Part shown: positions 1-11,126 of the stretch, piece by piece
Layout of the letters: each line of letters starts with the position of its first letter
How positions within the stretch are numbered: the first letter of the stretch is position 1
Source: Steinernema hermaphroditum
Lineage: Eukaryota > Nematoda > Chromadorea > Rhabditida > Steinernematidae
Length of the DNA stretch: 64,000 nucleotides
NCBI GenBank assembly: GCA_030435675.1
Contig: CM059625.1
Location: 8,432,001 to 8,496,000, forward strand
Reading direction: 5' to 3'
Notes under the pieces: model-generated
The model's input: only the letters and a program-made list of their open reading frames with translations
What the model was told of the DNA's origin: nothing
The model's database searches: none
Program-made: the position numbers and the translations under genes

Positions 1-3000
1 CATAAGAATCAGTATCAGCATAATACAAGAGGCCGCCCACGGGTTAAACAGCAACAGGGAGATAACGCAAAAGACAGCCGCCATTATGATGCTGATGGCA
101 TTCATCAGGTTATCATTGAGATGCAAATACTGTTCCCAGAACGTAAAGGCGATTCCATGGGGAAAAGTATCGATTCCGAGAGCTTGATATTCATCACAAA
201 TACCGCGAATTTCCTGCAAGAATGCTCGTTAGACTGATAATGCTAAATCTACTCGCAGCAACAAACCTTTATCATCTCCACAATTACGGGTGTGTCGGTC
301 AGACCACTTAAATAGAACGGGATTTGACTGTAGACGATTTTTTTCGTAGGTGGAACATAGTACAGATATTTGTCTTCTGCACCTTGTCGAAGTTTCCGTG
401 GAACAGGATAGAACGTCGCTTGGGAGACCGCATACAACATGCTTTCGTATTCGTACCACGCGTGGAGATAATTATAAAATCCGTCCTCTCTGATGTTTCC
501 AACGTCATCGACTAACGACACCCATTCAGCTCGATAACAGTCGTAGGACTCCCCGTAACTGCACAGAAGTGAATAAGCTATTTTCACCTCGGGATCGTCC
601 TGCAACCGTATGTCCGCGGTCACATTGCTTGAAGTCGTTTTGAATTTCTCAAATTTTGTTTGGAGACGTTGAAGCCATTCCCGAAACATTTCCAACCAAT
701 ACTTCTCACTTGGCTTTCCATCAGCTAGTTTCACAACATATCTTGAACGCCCTAAAACAAATACCCGCATTAGCTATACTATAATATGCCGTTCACTAAA
801 ATACCGATAGCTCCATGGAGACGATCGATTAAACTTTGTTTCTGAGCAATATCAAAATTTTCGCTTCGAAGGACTATATGCATGGGATAGAAGCTGAAGT
901 ATTTATCCCGAGCTTTCAAAAACGCAGCTGGGGCGGTATGTTCGGGAAGAACGTCCGAGAGCTCTAATCCCATAGATGAACGGTGAATTCCCCACAATCC
1001 GCAGCCGAACATCACACCACAAAGTAGCAAAATTATGATCTGCAAAAACATATAATTAATGAAAATATCCAAGAAATGCACACCAACCTTTGTGATCCGC
1101 CACTTTATGAAGGGAATATAGTAATTTCGTAGGAAAGCGTGGAGAGTCCATGGGCGAACGTCATTCTCTTCATCGTCATCCACACCGTTTATAGAAATTA
1201 AACCGTGATACGAAGGTTTTTCACTTGTAACTGTTTTCTCCTTAATTGAGAAAAAAACTTAAGACCTAATTAAGATGATACGTACATATACGTGCTTTTC
1301 TATTAACTTTGGACTTGATGTAAACGTATCATCCTCATCATCTATACTTTTATGGGAAACCACCCAACAGCATAAATCTCGCTTGTTCTGCTTCCTCCTT
1401 CGCAAATCCATAGCGATCATTGCAGGGTATGCGGTCATAATAGCAACAAGATTGAAGGTGAGAAGAATGGATGACTGAAATTGGAAAATGTTCGTTACGT
1501 CTTCACGTGTTAATTCCGCGGTATTATACCTGTGCACAGAAAGATCGAAGCGCAGGAATTGGCAACAAAGTTCCCGCGAGGAACGATAAAATATTGTTTA
1601 TGGAAGTCATGAGAATGGACATCCCTGTTTCCTTCATAAGAACGCCAATCTCATTCTTCTTCACATTGGAGGTAACTTCATGGTAGTTATGAAGTAACAT
1701 AAACATGTTATCGACTCCAATTCCGAGCGTAAGGAACGGCACAATCTATAAAACGTTTGTAGGTACAAAAGAACAAATCCCATGTACCTGGGTAGTTGCG
1801 GCGTTAAACTCAATGCCCAGCCACGTTGCCAACCCCAGACCAGAAATGCTGGCATATGTAACAGTTAATACCCCAGCAAAACCAAGTCCCATCGACGAGT
1901 TAATGTTCAATAAACAATATCCATCTCGCTTCATTTGCGAGTATATTGCGTACATGAGCTGGAACAAAACCGTTAAAGTTGCGCACGCATGAATTCACGT
2001 ACCATCAAGAAATACCCCACAAAAATAACCGTGTAGTTAAACTGACAGAATTCTTCCAGCATATCGGCCATTGACGTCGAAGCAAGAGGATGTATGATCC
2101 TACGTGCACGGCTTGCACCGCCCGCCGCTGAGGTGGTATCATTCTTCAGGAAATTCAAAGGGTGGTTGTATATCCTCTTTGTGAATGCCCGCTGCCATGT
2201 AAGAATAACCTCCTCAGCTTTTCGCGGGGTCCATTCATATAATGCATATGAGAATAAACGTGGAGAGTCCTGAAATATAGGGTTTCAGATACGAGCATAT
2301 CCAGGATGTCGTTGATCTCACCTTAAAACGCTTGTATAAGTCTTCACTTGACGCGACAAGGAACACAGTTTGGAGAGCGTCCGCAGTGATCGAAGTGTTT
2401 TCGCGACCGAGCTCTTCTTTAGCCCCTCCAATAATCATATCTTGCGGCCAGCGTAGGATGTTACGAGCAAAGCCTCGGCATCCACCTTTCATGATTGAAC
2501 CGTAATCAGGCAGCTTCGGAAGCTCGTCCTAGACACATTTACAAAAGTTGTTGGAACATTTCTGGGGCACGATAGGAACTTACCTCAGTCATGAACTCTA
2601 GAGCAATTGATTTGTTACGAATCATTGTCATAAATGAGCGCCGATAATTCGTGCATGATTCGCCTATAATATGTGTTATATGCTTGATATAGTTGCATAC
2701 AGCTTGGGAAGCTTTCCATTAAAGCGATAGTGCAATAAGCGGTCGCATGGATCACAGTTAAAACTATTCACTAAGCTCGGTTTGATTTCATGCTCATTTT
2801 TTCGTACAACAATAACGTAGTGCAATAACACACAGCATGCCGCGAATGTGCAACGACACTAAGCAACGTTATACGAAAACGTGACCAACCATTCAGGTTG
2901 TCAGATTCATCTTCCAGGAAATCAAAATCGTCAGTTCTCGACGGTTCTGTAACTATTACGCGTCATTTAAAACATACTGAAAAATAGTTAAAGGCCGTTA

Positions 3001-4595
3001 TCTACTTACTGTTGAGCATGTACGGATCAAATCTATCAGGTTGGAGATGGAACTTCTGACCGGTACTATTCAAATATTCCTTATACTTGTTGAAATATTT
3101 GCAGTAATCAAACGCATTACGCGCTGTCGATGGACAGTCTGGGTTGTAAGGGTCAATGCAATGCCGGTCGATATAGCCTTGGCCGATTCCGGACTGAAAC
3201 ATAAAAACAATCAGAATATTCAATTTTTTTCTTACCGTTTCAAAAGAAGAAGCCAAAGTGCCCATGTCATCAGCAATGTCTTTAAACAATTTAACGACCT
3301 CTTCAGGATTGAACGTTGACCACGAAACTGGCAAATCGTGTGCTGTATTCAAGAGATATGCAACGAGACCCAACTCCCTGAAAACGGATGTGTACTGATC
3401 GACTTGTTAATATGTACACACTCAGACGTTAAAGGTGGATCAGGCCCAATGGGCTTCGCACCTTCCCAAAAGCAGTCCAAAGGTGTTATCCATACACAAG
3501 GCATGAGCTTCTCTAGGATTGGAGCGTAATCTCGAACATCTGAAGTCATTTTTGCTGGATCAATGCCGCCAGGTTTGAAGCAAATATCTCGAAGGGTCCA
3601 ATTGCTAAAACCGCAAATGGTAGCACATAAACAATAGCACAATACACGTACAATCCGTCAACGTTGACAGCGAGTCCAGCAATTTCAGAGACAAGATCAA
3701 CATGTCGCAAGAGACCATCGCGTGTCAAAATGTTTTCGTGGTCGCTTTCCGCGGTTTGAATAACGACCTGAAGAGAGCAAACGGTGATAAAATGTAGGAG
3801 GGCTTAAATACCTGGTATCCACCTTCCGATGGTTTCTCTTGGGCAAGATTTGCTAACTTTTCATCGGTTTGCTCACGTATCCAATGAAGATCATCCGACT
3901 CTGTCCAATTTGTTTTACCATACTTCGTCTCCATATTGGAGAGATAAGTCAGCTCCGCATCTAAGCGTCCACCTTCTAAACAAATGCGCGGTTTAAAGAG
4001 CATGAATATTTCACGGCGAAACTTACTGGCAACCCACAATTTAACTATATCAGTTTCGATCTTTACATACTGTAACCCGTAACACGACAATGAAAACAGC
4101 ATCATGATGACGCTAATCACAAAGAACGATTTCCTTTGAACGTAACATCCCAGCCAGAAGAGACAGCGCTGGATAAAACTGCGCGAATAGAGCGCAGCCT
4201 TGCTCCCAAATGCTTTTCCCTAAATTGGTTTCTGGATCACCTTTCATGAAGTTAGTACAAACCCGTTGAATTTGTTGAAGCGTCATGTCCGCATCGCACC
4301 ATGTTGGTCGCTGGGCGAACTCTCTCTTCCATTTTTCCGAATAATCACCTGAATCGGAATTCCCTATCAGCAGCTTATCAAGGCACTAAAAGGAAGAATA
4401 AATTTGAGATTTTAAAATGAAAGTGCATGCACTCACGTCAACGCCACCGGGACTCTGCAGACGGACGAATTCTTCGTCAACAAAATCGTCATCTTTACCG
4501 GCTAAATTCAGAAGATGTTGTGCGGATCTACTGTTGTGTGCAACACCAGTTACCACACCTCGTTTCGCACCAGGAGGCTCGATGAGTGTTAGCAT
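1..4595 (-). CDS. ptc: Patched-family receptor (partial, C-terminus off the left edge)
   Basis: Twelve-pass RND-fold membrane protein of the Patched family, which moves sterol or lipid cargo and in other animals receives Hedgehog. Seen in order on the minus strand: an N-terminal cytosolic segment with PTWCDADMTLQQIQR, first membrane helix near 4110-4050, a Cys-rich extracellular loop containing CVWITPLDCFWEGAKP (3455-3510) and GYIDRHCIDPYNPDCPS, a GGCRGFARNILRWPQDMIIGG stretch near 2450, the sterol-sensing domain (2150-1500) with FNAATTQV and LGIGVDNMF, then the second extracellular loop ending in SQIPFYLSGL and the start of the next membrane bundle up to position 1. These blocks align with true PTCH proteins rather than with nematode PTR proteins. 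The TM4 GxxxD aspartate is kept. Introns are short, for example 43 bp with a TACTAAC branch-like site at about 4215-4260. The start ATG at 4595 is a choice: an in-frame ATG at 4763 precedes a likely splice acceptor. Confidence 0.9.
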
Positions 4596-5436
4596 CCCAA
4601 GGCAGATCTTGTTGCCCTGATAGCCTGAAATCCGAAAAAATCTTAGCACACATTCAGCACACTCAAAATCAAAACAATATCCGATATAGAATAGAGCAAA
4701 TGTGGTTGAAATAATCAATAGCGCGCGATGAATCGCAAAGCACTCCACGAATACAATCGCCAATCGTAATTGATAGTTCTGTTCAATTCAAGAAAAATAT
4801 GCGCGAAAATTTGGATTGCAATAATGAAAAATCACCCGCTAGCCGGAAAACCAGTACCGGAAGAGCGTGCGAGAGCGAGCGCAGGGATTATTGGCGACAA
4901 GCGGACAAACAGTTGCAGTGCAAACCGACGGCAACATTGCCGGTTCGGGGAAAACGCTGTAGGATAACGTCGCAACGCCGAGTTGTTGCGGCCTTGTGTC
5001 CATCTACAGGATCATGCGATTGTTGTAACGCGAACACGCACGTGCACTTATATCTCGTCAGAAGTCACCTTTTGGCCAGTCGATTTCGACGGCGCAAAGC
5101 CAAGAGCACGAGCGGTGTGGCCCAGAACCGGCATCGCGCTGTGCCCGCGCTTCGTGTGTATTCTCATTGATCCCCTCGCTGTCTGTGCGTCTTTCTCCGC
5201 TACCGCGCCAGTCGTCAAACGCGAGGCCGTATCGCACAAACGGACGAGCCGAATGCACCCAGCAGTCTGCCGCTAGCAGCGCATAAACACGAAAGACCGA
5301 CGGCTGGACACATCAGCTGCAGCAGCCTTTTCTTCCCATAAATCCATCGCTGAACCATCGATTTTTGCGAAGTTCATTTTCGAGAGGGTCTGGCGCCGTT
5401 ATAGGGTAGTGCACGCTACATTAGTTTTGAGTGCAG
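4596..5436. other. Upstream region of the Patched gene
   Basis: No supported gene. The stretch 4850-5330 is visibly richer in GC and CpG than its surroundings and gives overlapping open frames on both strands, which is what a promoter or 5' leader does. An additional 5' exon of the Patched gene could lie here; the acceptor-like TTTCAG near 4628 on the minus strand points that way. Confidence 0.4.
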
Positions 5437-5808
5437 TCATTGAAATCTGCGAATGCTAAACAACTGGGCAGAGGCACCAAGGGAACGTCGCCAGCGCGTC
5501 GTCACGTCATCACGTCCTTCCATACTCGCTGCGATGGTTTCACCATGGCGGAGGATGACACAGCCTTGAGATGGCGTGATCGTGCCGATTCGTAAAGACG
5601 AAAAAATCACCGCTGAACTTGATGAAATCTGCATAACCTTTATGTTATTCAATAAGAGAAACGTTTGAACAAATTTTATGTTTGCAAACCTACAGCGCGA
5701 ATTGTTCTTTGTAATTAATGAAGACGGAATATCTTTGAAATCCATATATGGCAGGTATGCCAGCACAACTTTCTCACTGTTTGCTTTCGACATACGGCGT
5801 CGACCCAC
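5437..5808 (-). CDS. Unrecognised open frame, possibly an exon
   Basis: A 123-codon open frame starting MGRRRMSKANSEKVV. No domain is recognised. The first third looks like protein (charged, then a DFKDIPSSL segment), while the rest has GT and AG sites in several places and changes character, so only one exon may be real. There is no polyadenylation or promoter evidence. It may equally be chance. Confidence 0.2.
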   Translation of the reverse strand: MGRRRMSKANSEKVVLAYLPYMDFKDIPSSLITKNNSRCRFANIKFVQTFLLLNNIKVMQISSSSAVIFSSLRIGTITPSQGCVILRHGETIAASMEGRDDVTTRWRRSLGASAQLFSIRRFQ

Positions 5809-6730
5809 AGCAGAGTGATATCACCCGCTGACTAATACCTCACGAGGAGTAAGACATATTATTACGCAAGGGAACGACAATGCAGGGAAGGCTAAAGGTG
5901 GTCGTGGTTCAGAAGCACATGAAATTATTGACCGACCGCGGTAATGAGGAATGACAGCCAAACTCAGTCAGCTGACTTGGGGGCTGATAAAAACTATAAA
6001 TTCTTATCAATTGCTGACACAGATAACGGGAAAAATCGTTAGACCTTCGGTTAAAATTGACCGCTTTTTGTTACTGTCTTCAGATTATCGAACTATGAAT
6101 GAATTATATAAATCCTAACATATCAAACTGTGTTATACCAATTGTAGGGCTTAATAATAAAAAAAATATTTCGGGCACGTACAATACGATGTTATCTGTG
6201 TAACTAGTATATCAGAAGGGCAGTAGATGATGAAGTTGCAAATTGCATGAGAGCCACGCTTTACAAAGAGAGAGAAAGCACAGGTATTGAGTAGTTCACA
6301 CAGTTGGTGAAACAATACGCTAAGTCGCTATCTTCATGAAAAGCAAACAGAATTGCATCAGGACACACTGAAAAAAGAGCGGTAGCGGAAGAACAAACAT
6401 TCCAGAGCAAACAGCGGCAAATTCTTCTGTGAATCACCTGATAGCGAACTGCCACTAGATGTTTCACCTCCCTGAAATCTTTCTGGTGCATTTCAAAAGT
6501 TTATGAAGTGATATTATAAACACAGAGTACAGTGATGTATTGGGCTGATCCAGAGAAAATGGCCGATGTTATAAACATCCTTTAATTTTTTAGTATTTCG
6601 TCACAGGGCAAAATCGATGGGCGCGTTGCTCAGCACAGTGAACTCTTCCATATTATTCGGCCATTGCATTCCATCTGATCTTCGAGGCCCATTCTATCCT
6701 GTTGGTACTTAACCTGCGACTTCGAGATTG
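5809..6730. other. Intergenic, no gene seen
   Basis: AT-rich sequence with only short open frames and no domain, RNA gene or repeat that I can support. The part from about 6600 runs into the repeat-bounded segment that follows. Confidence 0.5.
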
Positions 6731-6731
6731 A

Positions 6732-6850
6732 GAAATGCGACGTGATGTGCGGGCTGCGTAGGGTATTAATTGTGTTATAGACGGCGATTGCCTTCAACCA
6801 TGTATATCGTTGGGTCTTAACTGCTGAATGCACCTATCGCTATGTTCGTC
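6732..6850 (+). repeat. Direct repeat, left copy (~120 bp)
   Basis: Shares an extended similarity in the same orientation with 8378-8497: both contain ATGCGACGTGATG, then TAGACGGCGA, then GTATATCGTTGGG, then GCACCTATCGCT in the same order and spacing. The two copies bracket the minisatellite and the open frame at 6886-7377, so they may be terminal repeats of a non-autonomous retroelement. Confidence 0.7.
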
Positions 6851-6885
6851 ATACATCACAACATGACTTTACATGACTTTATTTC

Positions 6886-7377
6886 GTGAATCAAAAGAAT
6901 TTCGCCTTGCACGACACCGAAAATAGACAAACAGAGGATGTCTGGCAGACGGCTTCATCCCTGGCGTTGCGTTCATGTCGAACCGGTGGGTGGCGGAGCG
7001 CTGCATGGAGCTTCTGGGAATCGCCAAATCTTCGGATTCAGGAGCAGAACATCGTTTGCGGCACAGCGCACGCTTCTGTGCTCGAATCTGATGGTCCGTG
7101 GTCCGGGAGTTGCGTCTTCGATGGTGGTGGCGTCCTCAGAGCGTCGGCGACCTTCGGGATGACTTCTCACGTGGTCGGATTCTTGATGTCGGACATCTTT
7201 TTGTCAGCGGTGGTGGGACCACGGCTTCCGGGTGTCCCAATTCCCTCTGGAAGCCGAAAAACTCACAACTGCCACAGGGTTTACCATCAGACCAACCAGA
7301 CACTCAGAGAGCGCCCGGAGGGAGAGACCGCTCGCCACCGCGACACGAGTGAGACTCTTAAAATGAGCAGATCTTAA
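6886..7377 (+). other. Open frame of unknown nature inside the repeat-bounded segment
   Basis: A 163-codon frame with no recognisable domain. The segment is GC-richer than its flanks and is open in other frames too, including a basic, proline-rich reading on the minus strand. Its place between two direct repeats and next to the minisatellite makes a transposon remnant more likely than a host gene. Confidence 0.25.
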
Positions 7378-7471
7378 AAAGGTGAATCCGTCACATCATC
7401 AGTCGGCTAACGCTCCTGTTTCCAATTGGCTAAATATCGTAACAAAGAACAGGACATGCATAATGCGGATG

Positions 7472-8372
7472 ATAGACATACTAGACATACAGACAGATTC
7501 TAGACATACACACATTCTAGACATACAGACAGATTCTAGACATACACACATTCTAGACATACAGACAGATTCTTGACATACAGAGAGATTCTAGACATAT
7601 AGACAGATTCTAGACATATAGACAGATTCTAGACATATAGACAGATTCTAGACATATAGACAGATTCTAGACATATAGACAGATTCTAGACATACACACA
7701 TTCTAGACATACAGACAGATTCTTGACATACAGAGAGATTCTAGACATATAGACAGATTCTAGACATACACACATTCTAGACATACAGACAGATTCTTGA
7801 CATACAGAGAGATTCTAGACATATAGACAGATTCTAGACATATAGACAGATTCTAGACATATAGACAGATTCTAGACATACACACATTCTAGACATACAG
7901 ACAGATTCTTGACATACAGAGAGATTCTAGACATATAGACAGATTCTAGACATATAGACAGATTCTAGACATATAGACAGATTCTACACATACAGACAGA
8001 TTCTAGACATACACACATACTAGACATACAGACAGATTCTAGACATACACACATTCTAGACATACAGACAGATTATTGACATACAGACAGATTCTAGACA
8101 TACACACATTCTAGACATACAGACAGATTCTTGACATACAGAGAGATTCTAGACATATAGACAGATTCTACACATACAGACAGATTCTTGACATACAGAG
8201 AGATTCTAGACATATAGACAGATTCTTGACATACAGAGAGATTCTAGACATATAGACAGATTCTAGACATATAGACAGATTCTAGACATATAGACAGATT
8301 CTAGACATATAGACAGATTCTAGACATATAGACAGATTCTAGACATACAGACAGATTCTAGACATATAGACA
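7472..8372 (+). repeat. Minisatellite, 19-bp and 17-bp units
   Basis: About 900 bp of tandem units. The main unit is TAGACATATAGACAGATTC (19 bp); variants are CAGACAG, CAGAGAG or TTGACAT forms of 19 bp and a CACACA form of 17 bp (TAGACATACACACATTC). The variants recur in a fixed order (CACACA form, CAGACAG form, TTGACAT form with GAGAG, then ATATAG forms), so larger blocks were duplicated after the basic unit had diversified. Roughly 48 units. Confidence 0.97.
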
Positions 8373-8377
8373 ATGTA

Positions 8378-8497
8378 AAATGCGACGTGATGTAGCGGAC
8401 GCTTGTGGTGTTAGTTGTGTGATAGACGGCGACTGTCTTCAACCACGTATATCGTTGGGACTTACTTGTTGAACGCACCTATCGCTGTGTTTATCAT
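8378..8497 (+). repeat. Direct repeat, right copy (~120 bp)
   Basis: Second copy of the sequence at 6732-6850, starting a few bases after the last minisatellite unit. The copies differ at scattered positions and by a few small gaps, so the duplication is not recent, or the copies are old terminal repeats. Confidence 0.7.
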
Positions 8498-8990
8498 GGC
8501 GCCCCGGCAAAATCGCCACTCGAAGAAATAGTCACTTCCAGACGCACATCTAGACATCTGAAGTCGAACTGAGCGTATATTAACTTTGGATATGTCCTAG
8601 ACCTCGGCTTGGCTTAGGCTCCGTAGGACTAGGACCGTATGTTTCCAAGTTGGCCTCCACAAGGTTCTCCATTTTGAGCTTAAAGATTCCTATTTGCTGT
8701 GCTCATATCACTATCTTCGGTGTATTTTAATGTCGTCTGTACTCATCCACATATTAAGACATCAGAGGAAACTACTTAGAACAAGATAAAGCGGTCGAAA
8801 ATTGGACTACAAATAATTTTTGACTTGAACCTCCACATATTCTACGAATGAGAAATCCGGATTTTGCCCGAGAAGTGGGCTGCAGTTGTTCAGTCAAACG
8901 GTGTATACCGGGAATGATAGACATACGTATATGTTAATAAACTACCAAATAAATCGTCAGCCATTTTTCATTTCATTTTTTTCATTCATT
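8498..8990. other. Intergenic, no gene seen
   Basis: No open frame of interest, no RNA gene and no repeat recognised between the right direct repeat and the hairpin at 8996-9065. Confidence 0.5.
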
Positions 8991-8995
8991 TTTTC

Positions 8996-9065
8996 ATGAA
9001 CCAACCTATTATATACTGGGTTCATGGATCAACCCAATATAATCAACCTCAATAGGTAGGTTCAT
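8996..9065. repeat. Near-perfect 70-bp hairpin
   Basis: The outer arm ATGAACCAACCTATT (8996-9010) pairs with AATAGGTAGGTTCAT (9051-9065) at 14 of 15 positions, and an inner arm around TTATATACTGGGTT (9009-9022) pairs with AACCCAATATAA (9031-9042). The tip is about 8 nt. A T-rich run with repeated TTCATTTTT precedes it. It could be a small transposon tip or a transcribed hairpin. Confidence 0.75.
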
Positions 9066-9069
9066 AATT

Positions 9070-11110
9070 CTTGCCACTTTTTCGATCTATCTTTTTGCAG
9101 CGATTATTGTTGTTGTAACATGGATGAAACAGGAGACATGGCCCTTACCGAAGCAGTCCGTTTCTTACGAATGGATTGGAGAATTGTGTGCGGGTGATTT
9201 TGAGACCAGTCAGCCTTGTGAACTTTGAGACTGTCTTTGGATGCACTGTATGTGTATCAACGAGAAACCGGTAAACAACATTTGAGCTTACAAAAGCACA
9301 GAAACAATTGTGTATGATGTAATGAGAAATCGAACTGACGTTCAGGTTATGTAGGAAAACAATCCAATTATTGTTGAATCACTTTCCTTTATTCTCCATA
9401 CGTCTCAGTTACAGTGAGATCTCATAGCCGGCAATAGCTAAGTGTAGCGGACGAATTTCCTTCGCGGTATCCTTGCATTGTACGCCTTCGTAATTCTGAC
9501 AACGATTGAGTTCGTGAGCAAATGGAGCGCTGACGTCAGCGATTAATTCGTTTATTGGGAAGGTGGTTTCCCTTAGAATTAATTTATTTTGCTAGTAGCG
9601 GTGATATATTAACGATTCTGAATCCGCGTGTCACATAAATTCGACTTCCGTGCTTGAAGCGTACGTCATTCGTTGTACGCTTAGAACTACAACCGTCCGA
9701 ACAGTTTGTTTCATTTGCGAACTCCGAGTTGCCGTGAACTGTTGCCCTTCTTTTATAGGATCTATTGAATTCACAGTATTCCTGAGTGAGCAGATGCCCT
9801 TACTGTTCATTTAGATGTGACGAAGCGCGCTAGTGTGAAATTTATTAACTCACAAGCGCGAAGCAAAACAATGGATCCTTACTTGCTATGCACTTCTATC
9901 CCCTTTTCAAATGCACCTGGAAACCTTTATTTCCGTCTTTATTCCCAACGCTTCTTTCACACGCATGCTTACATGCCTATACTCGAAAAATCCTCTTATC
10001 GGCACCCTACCTCTAGAAATTTGTTCATTATCGAACTTTGGCTACTCGACGGTCTTGCATCGACGTGTGGCGTAATTGAATATAGATTTGTTCTTTTCCA
10101 AGGAGGCGGTTCCGCATATCGTGGTTGCGTGACAGTGTGCTATTATCAATTCGTACAAATCGATTTTATAGGTGTGAAGCGCACGGAACTCATCACTTTA
10201 CATGTGGCGCAACTACTGTAAAGGAGGAGTCGAATTCGAAAGGTAGTTCGGGGATACGTTCGTCGTTTGGTAGCGTTATTTTTTTGATACTCAAACGTCA
10301 GCACTGCTCTATGAAATTGTTAATCGAATGTGTTAGCCAGAATGTTCTCACAGTTGCGTGAAAGCTATACAATTGTTCGTTTTAATTAAGTTGTATTTAG
10401 AAAGGGCATAATCAGTGGCTATTGAACATTGACAATAAGGTGGACTTGAGTGTCCGTATATCCTAATGTTCAGAAGACGCCCCTTTTGTTCTTGTTCAAA
10501 AGATTGCACATCACATCTTTAGCATAAGTAAACCTCATGTTCACCAGAGTCTTGCTCTCGGTGGGTAGCGTTCAGCTGGACCTCGGAAAATGGGCAGGCG
10601 AATGTAGACCTGCCTTGACGGCCTCCTGAATCAATTCAGCTGTAAATAAATTACTCTTGCCTGTACGCGGTTTGGCTAACGGCGAAATTCCTCAATGGCG
10701 TGTGTTACCGGGGCGACGGTGCGCCAGTGTCTTACTCCAATGGGAATTTCATTCCCGATTTTCTACGACTCAGAAGGTTCACGTGCACTAAAAGGCATCC
10801 GCGGAATTGTATTCATCAAGTACAGGTGTCATGTAATATTCCCAGATTAGTGAACGTTACCATTTAAACGTCTCCGAGCGTTATTTCAACGGTGTATATT
10901 TTAATTACATTACTATCCTTCTCGAGGACCTTTTAGCAGCCGATCATTTAGTAGCATCTCGTAAACATTAATTGAAGCGGGAGTAATTGTCTTTCCACGC
11001 TTGTGAAAACACCTGCGTTGATAGGTATAATGGAAATAGCGGCAGCGCTCTTGCCGTCGCGCCTTGTCCGAGAGGCGGATGAGACGAGCTTGGATTTAAG
11101 CGTTTTAGTT
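9070..11110. other. Long gene-poor stretch
   Basis: The only sizeable frame is 9817-10221 (134 codons), which has no recognisable domain and no supporting splice or polyadenylation context. A 14-bp perfect palindrome with the CRE core TGACGTCA lies at 9528-9541. The last part (from about 10990) may hold the 5' exon of the RGS gene; an ATG at 11031 reads MEIAAALLPSRLVREADE, but I could not prove that it is used. Confidence 0.4.
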
Positions 11111-11126
11111 CAGTATTTCATTTCAG

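Noticed and set aside
4596..4763. In-frame upstream ATG of the Patched gene at 4763
   Set aside because: The added segment is hydrophobic and Cys-rich, unlike a Patched N-terminus, and an acceptor-like TTTCAG lies inside it.
7472..8372. Regular repeats that could suggest a CRISPR array
   Set aside because: Units are directly adjacent with no unique spacers and the genome is eukaryotic; it is a minisatellite.
9817..10221. 134-codon plus-strand frame in the gene-poor stretch
   Set aside because: No domain, no signal peptide, no splice or poly(A) context; kept only as a note in the gap entry.
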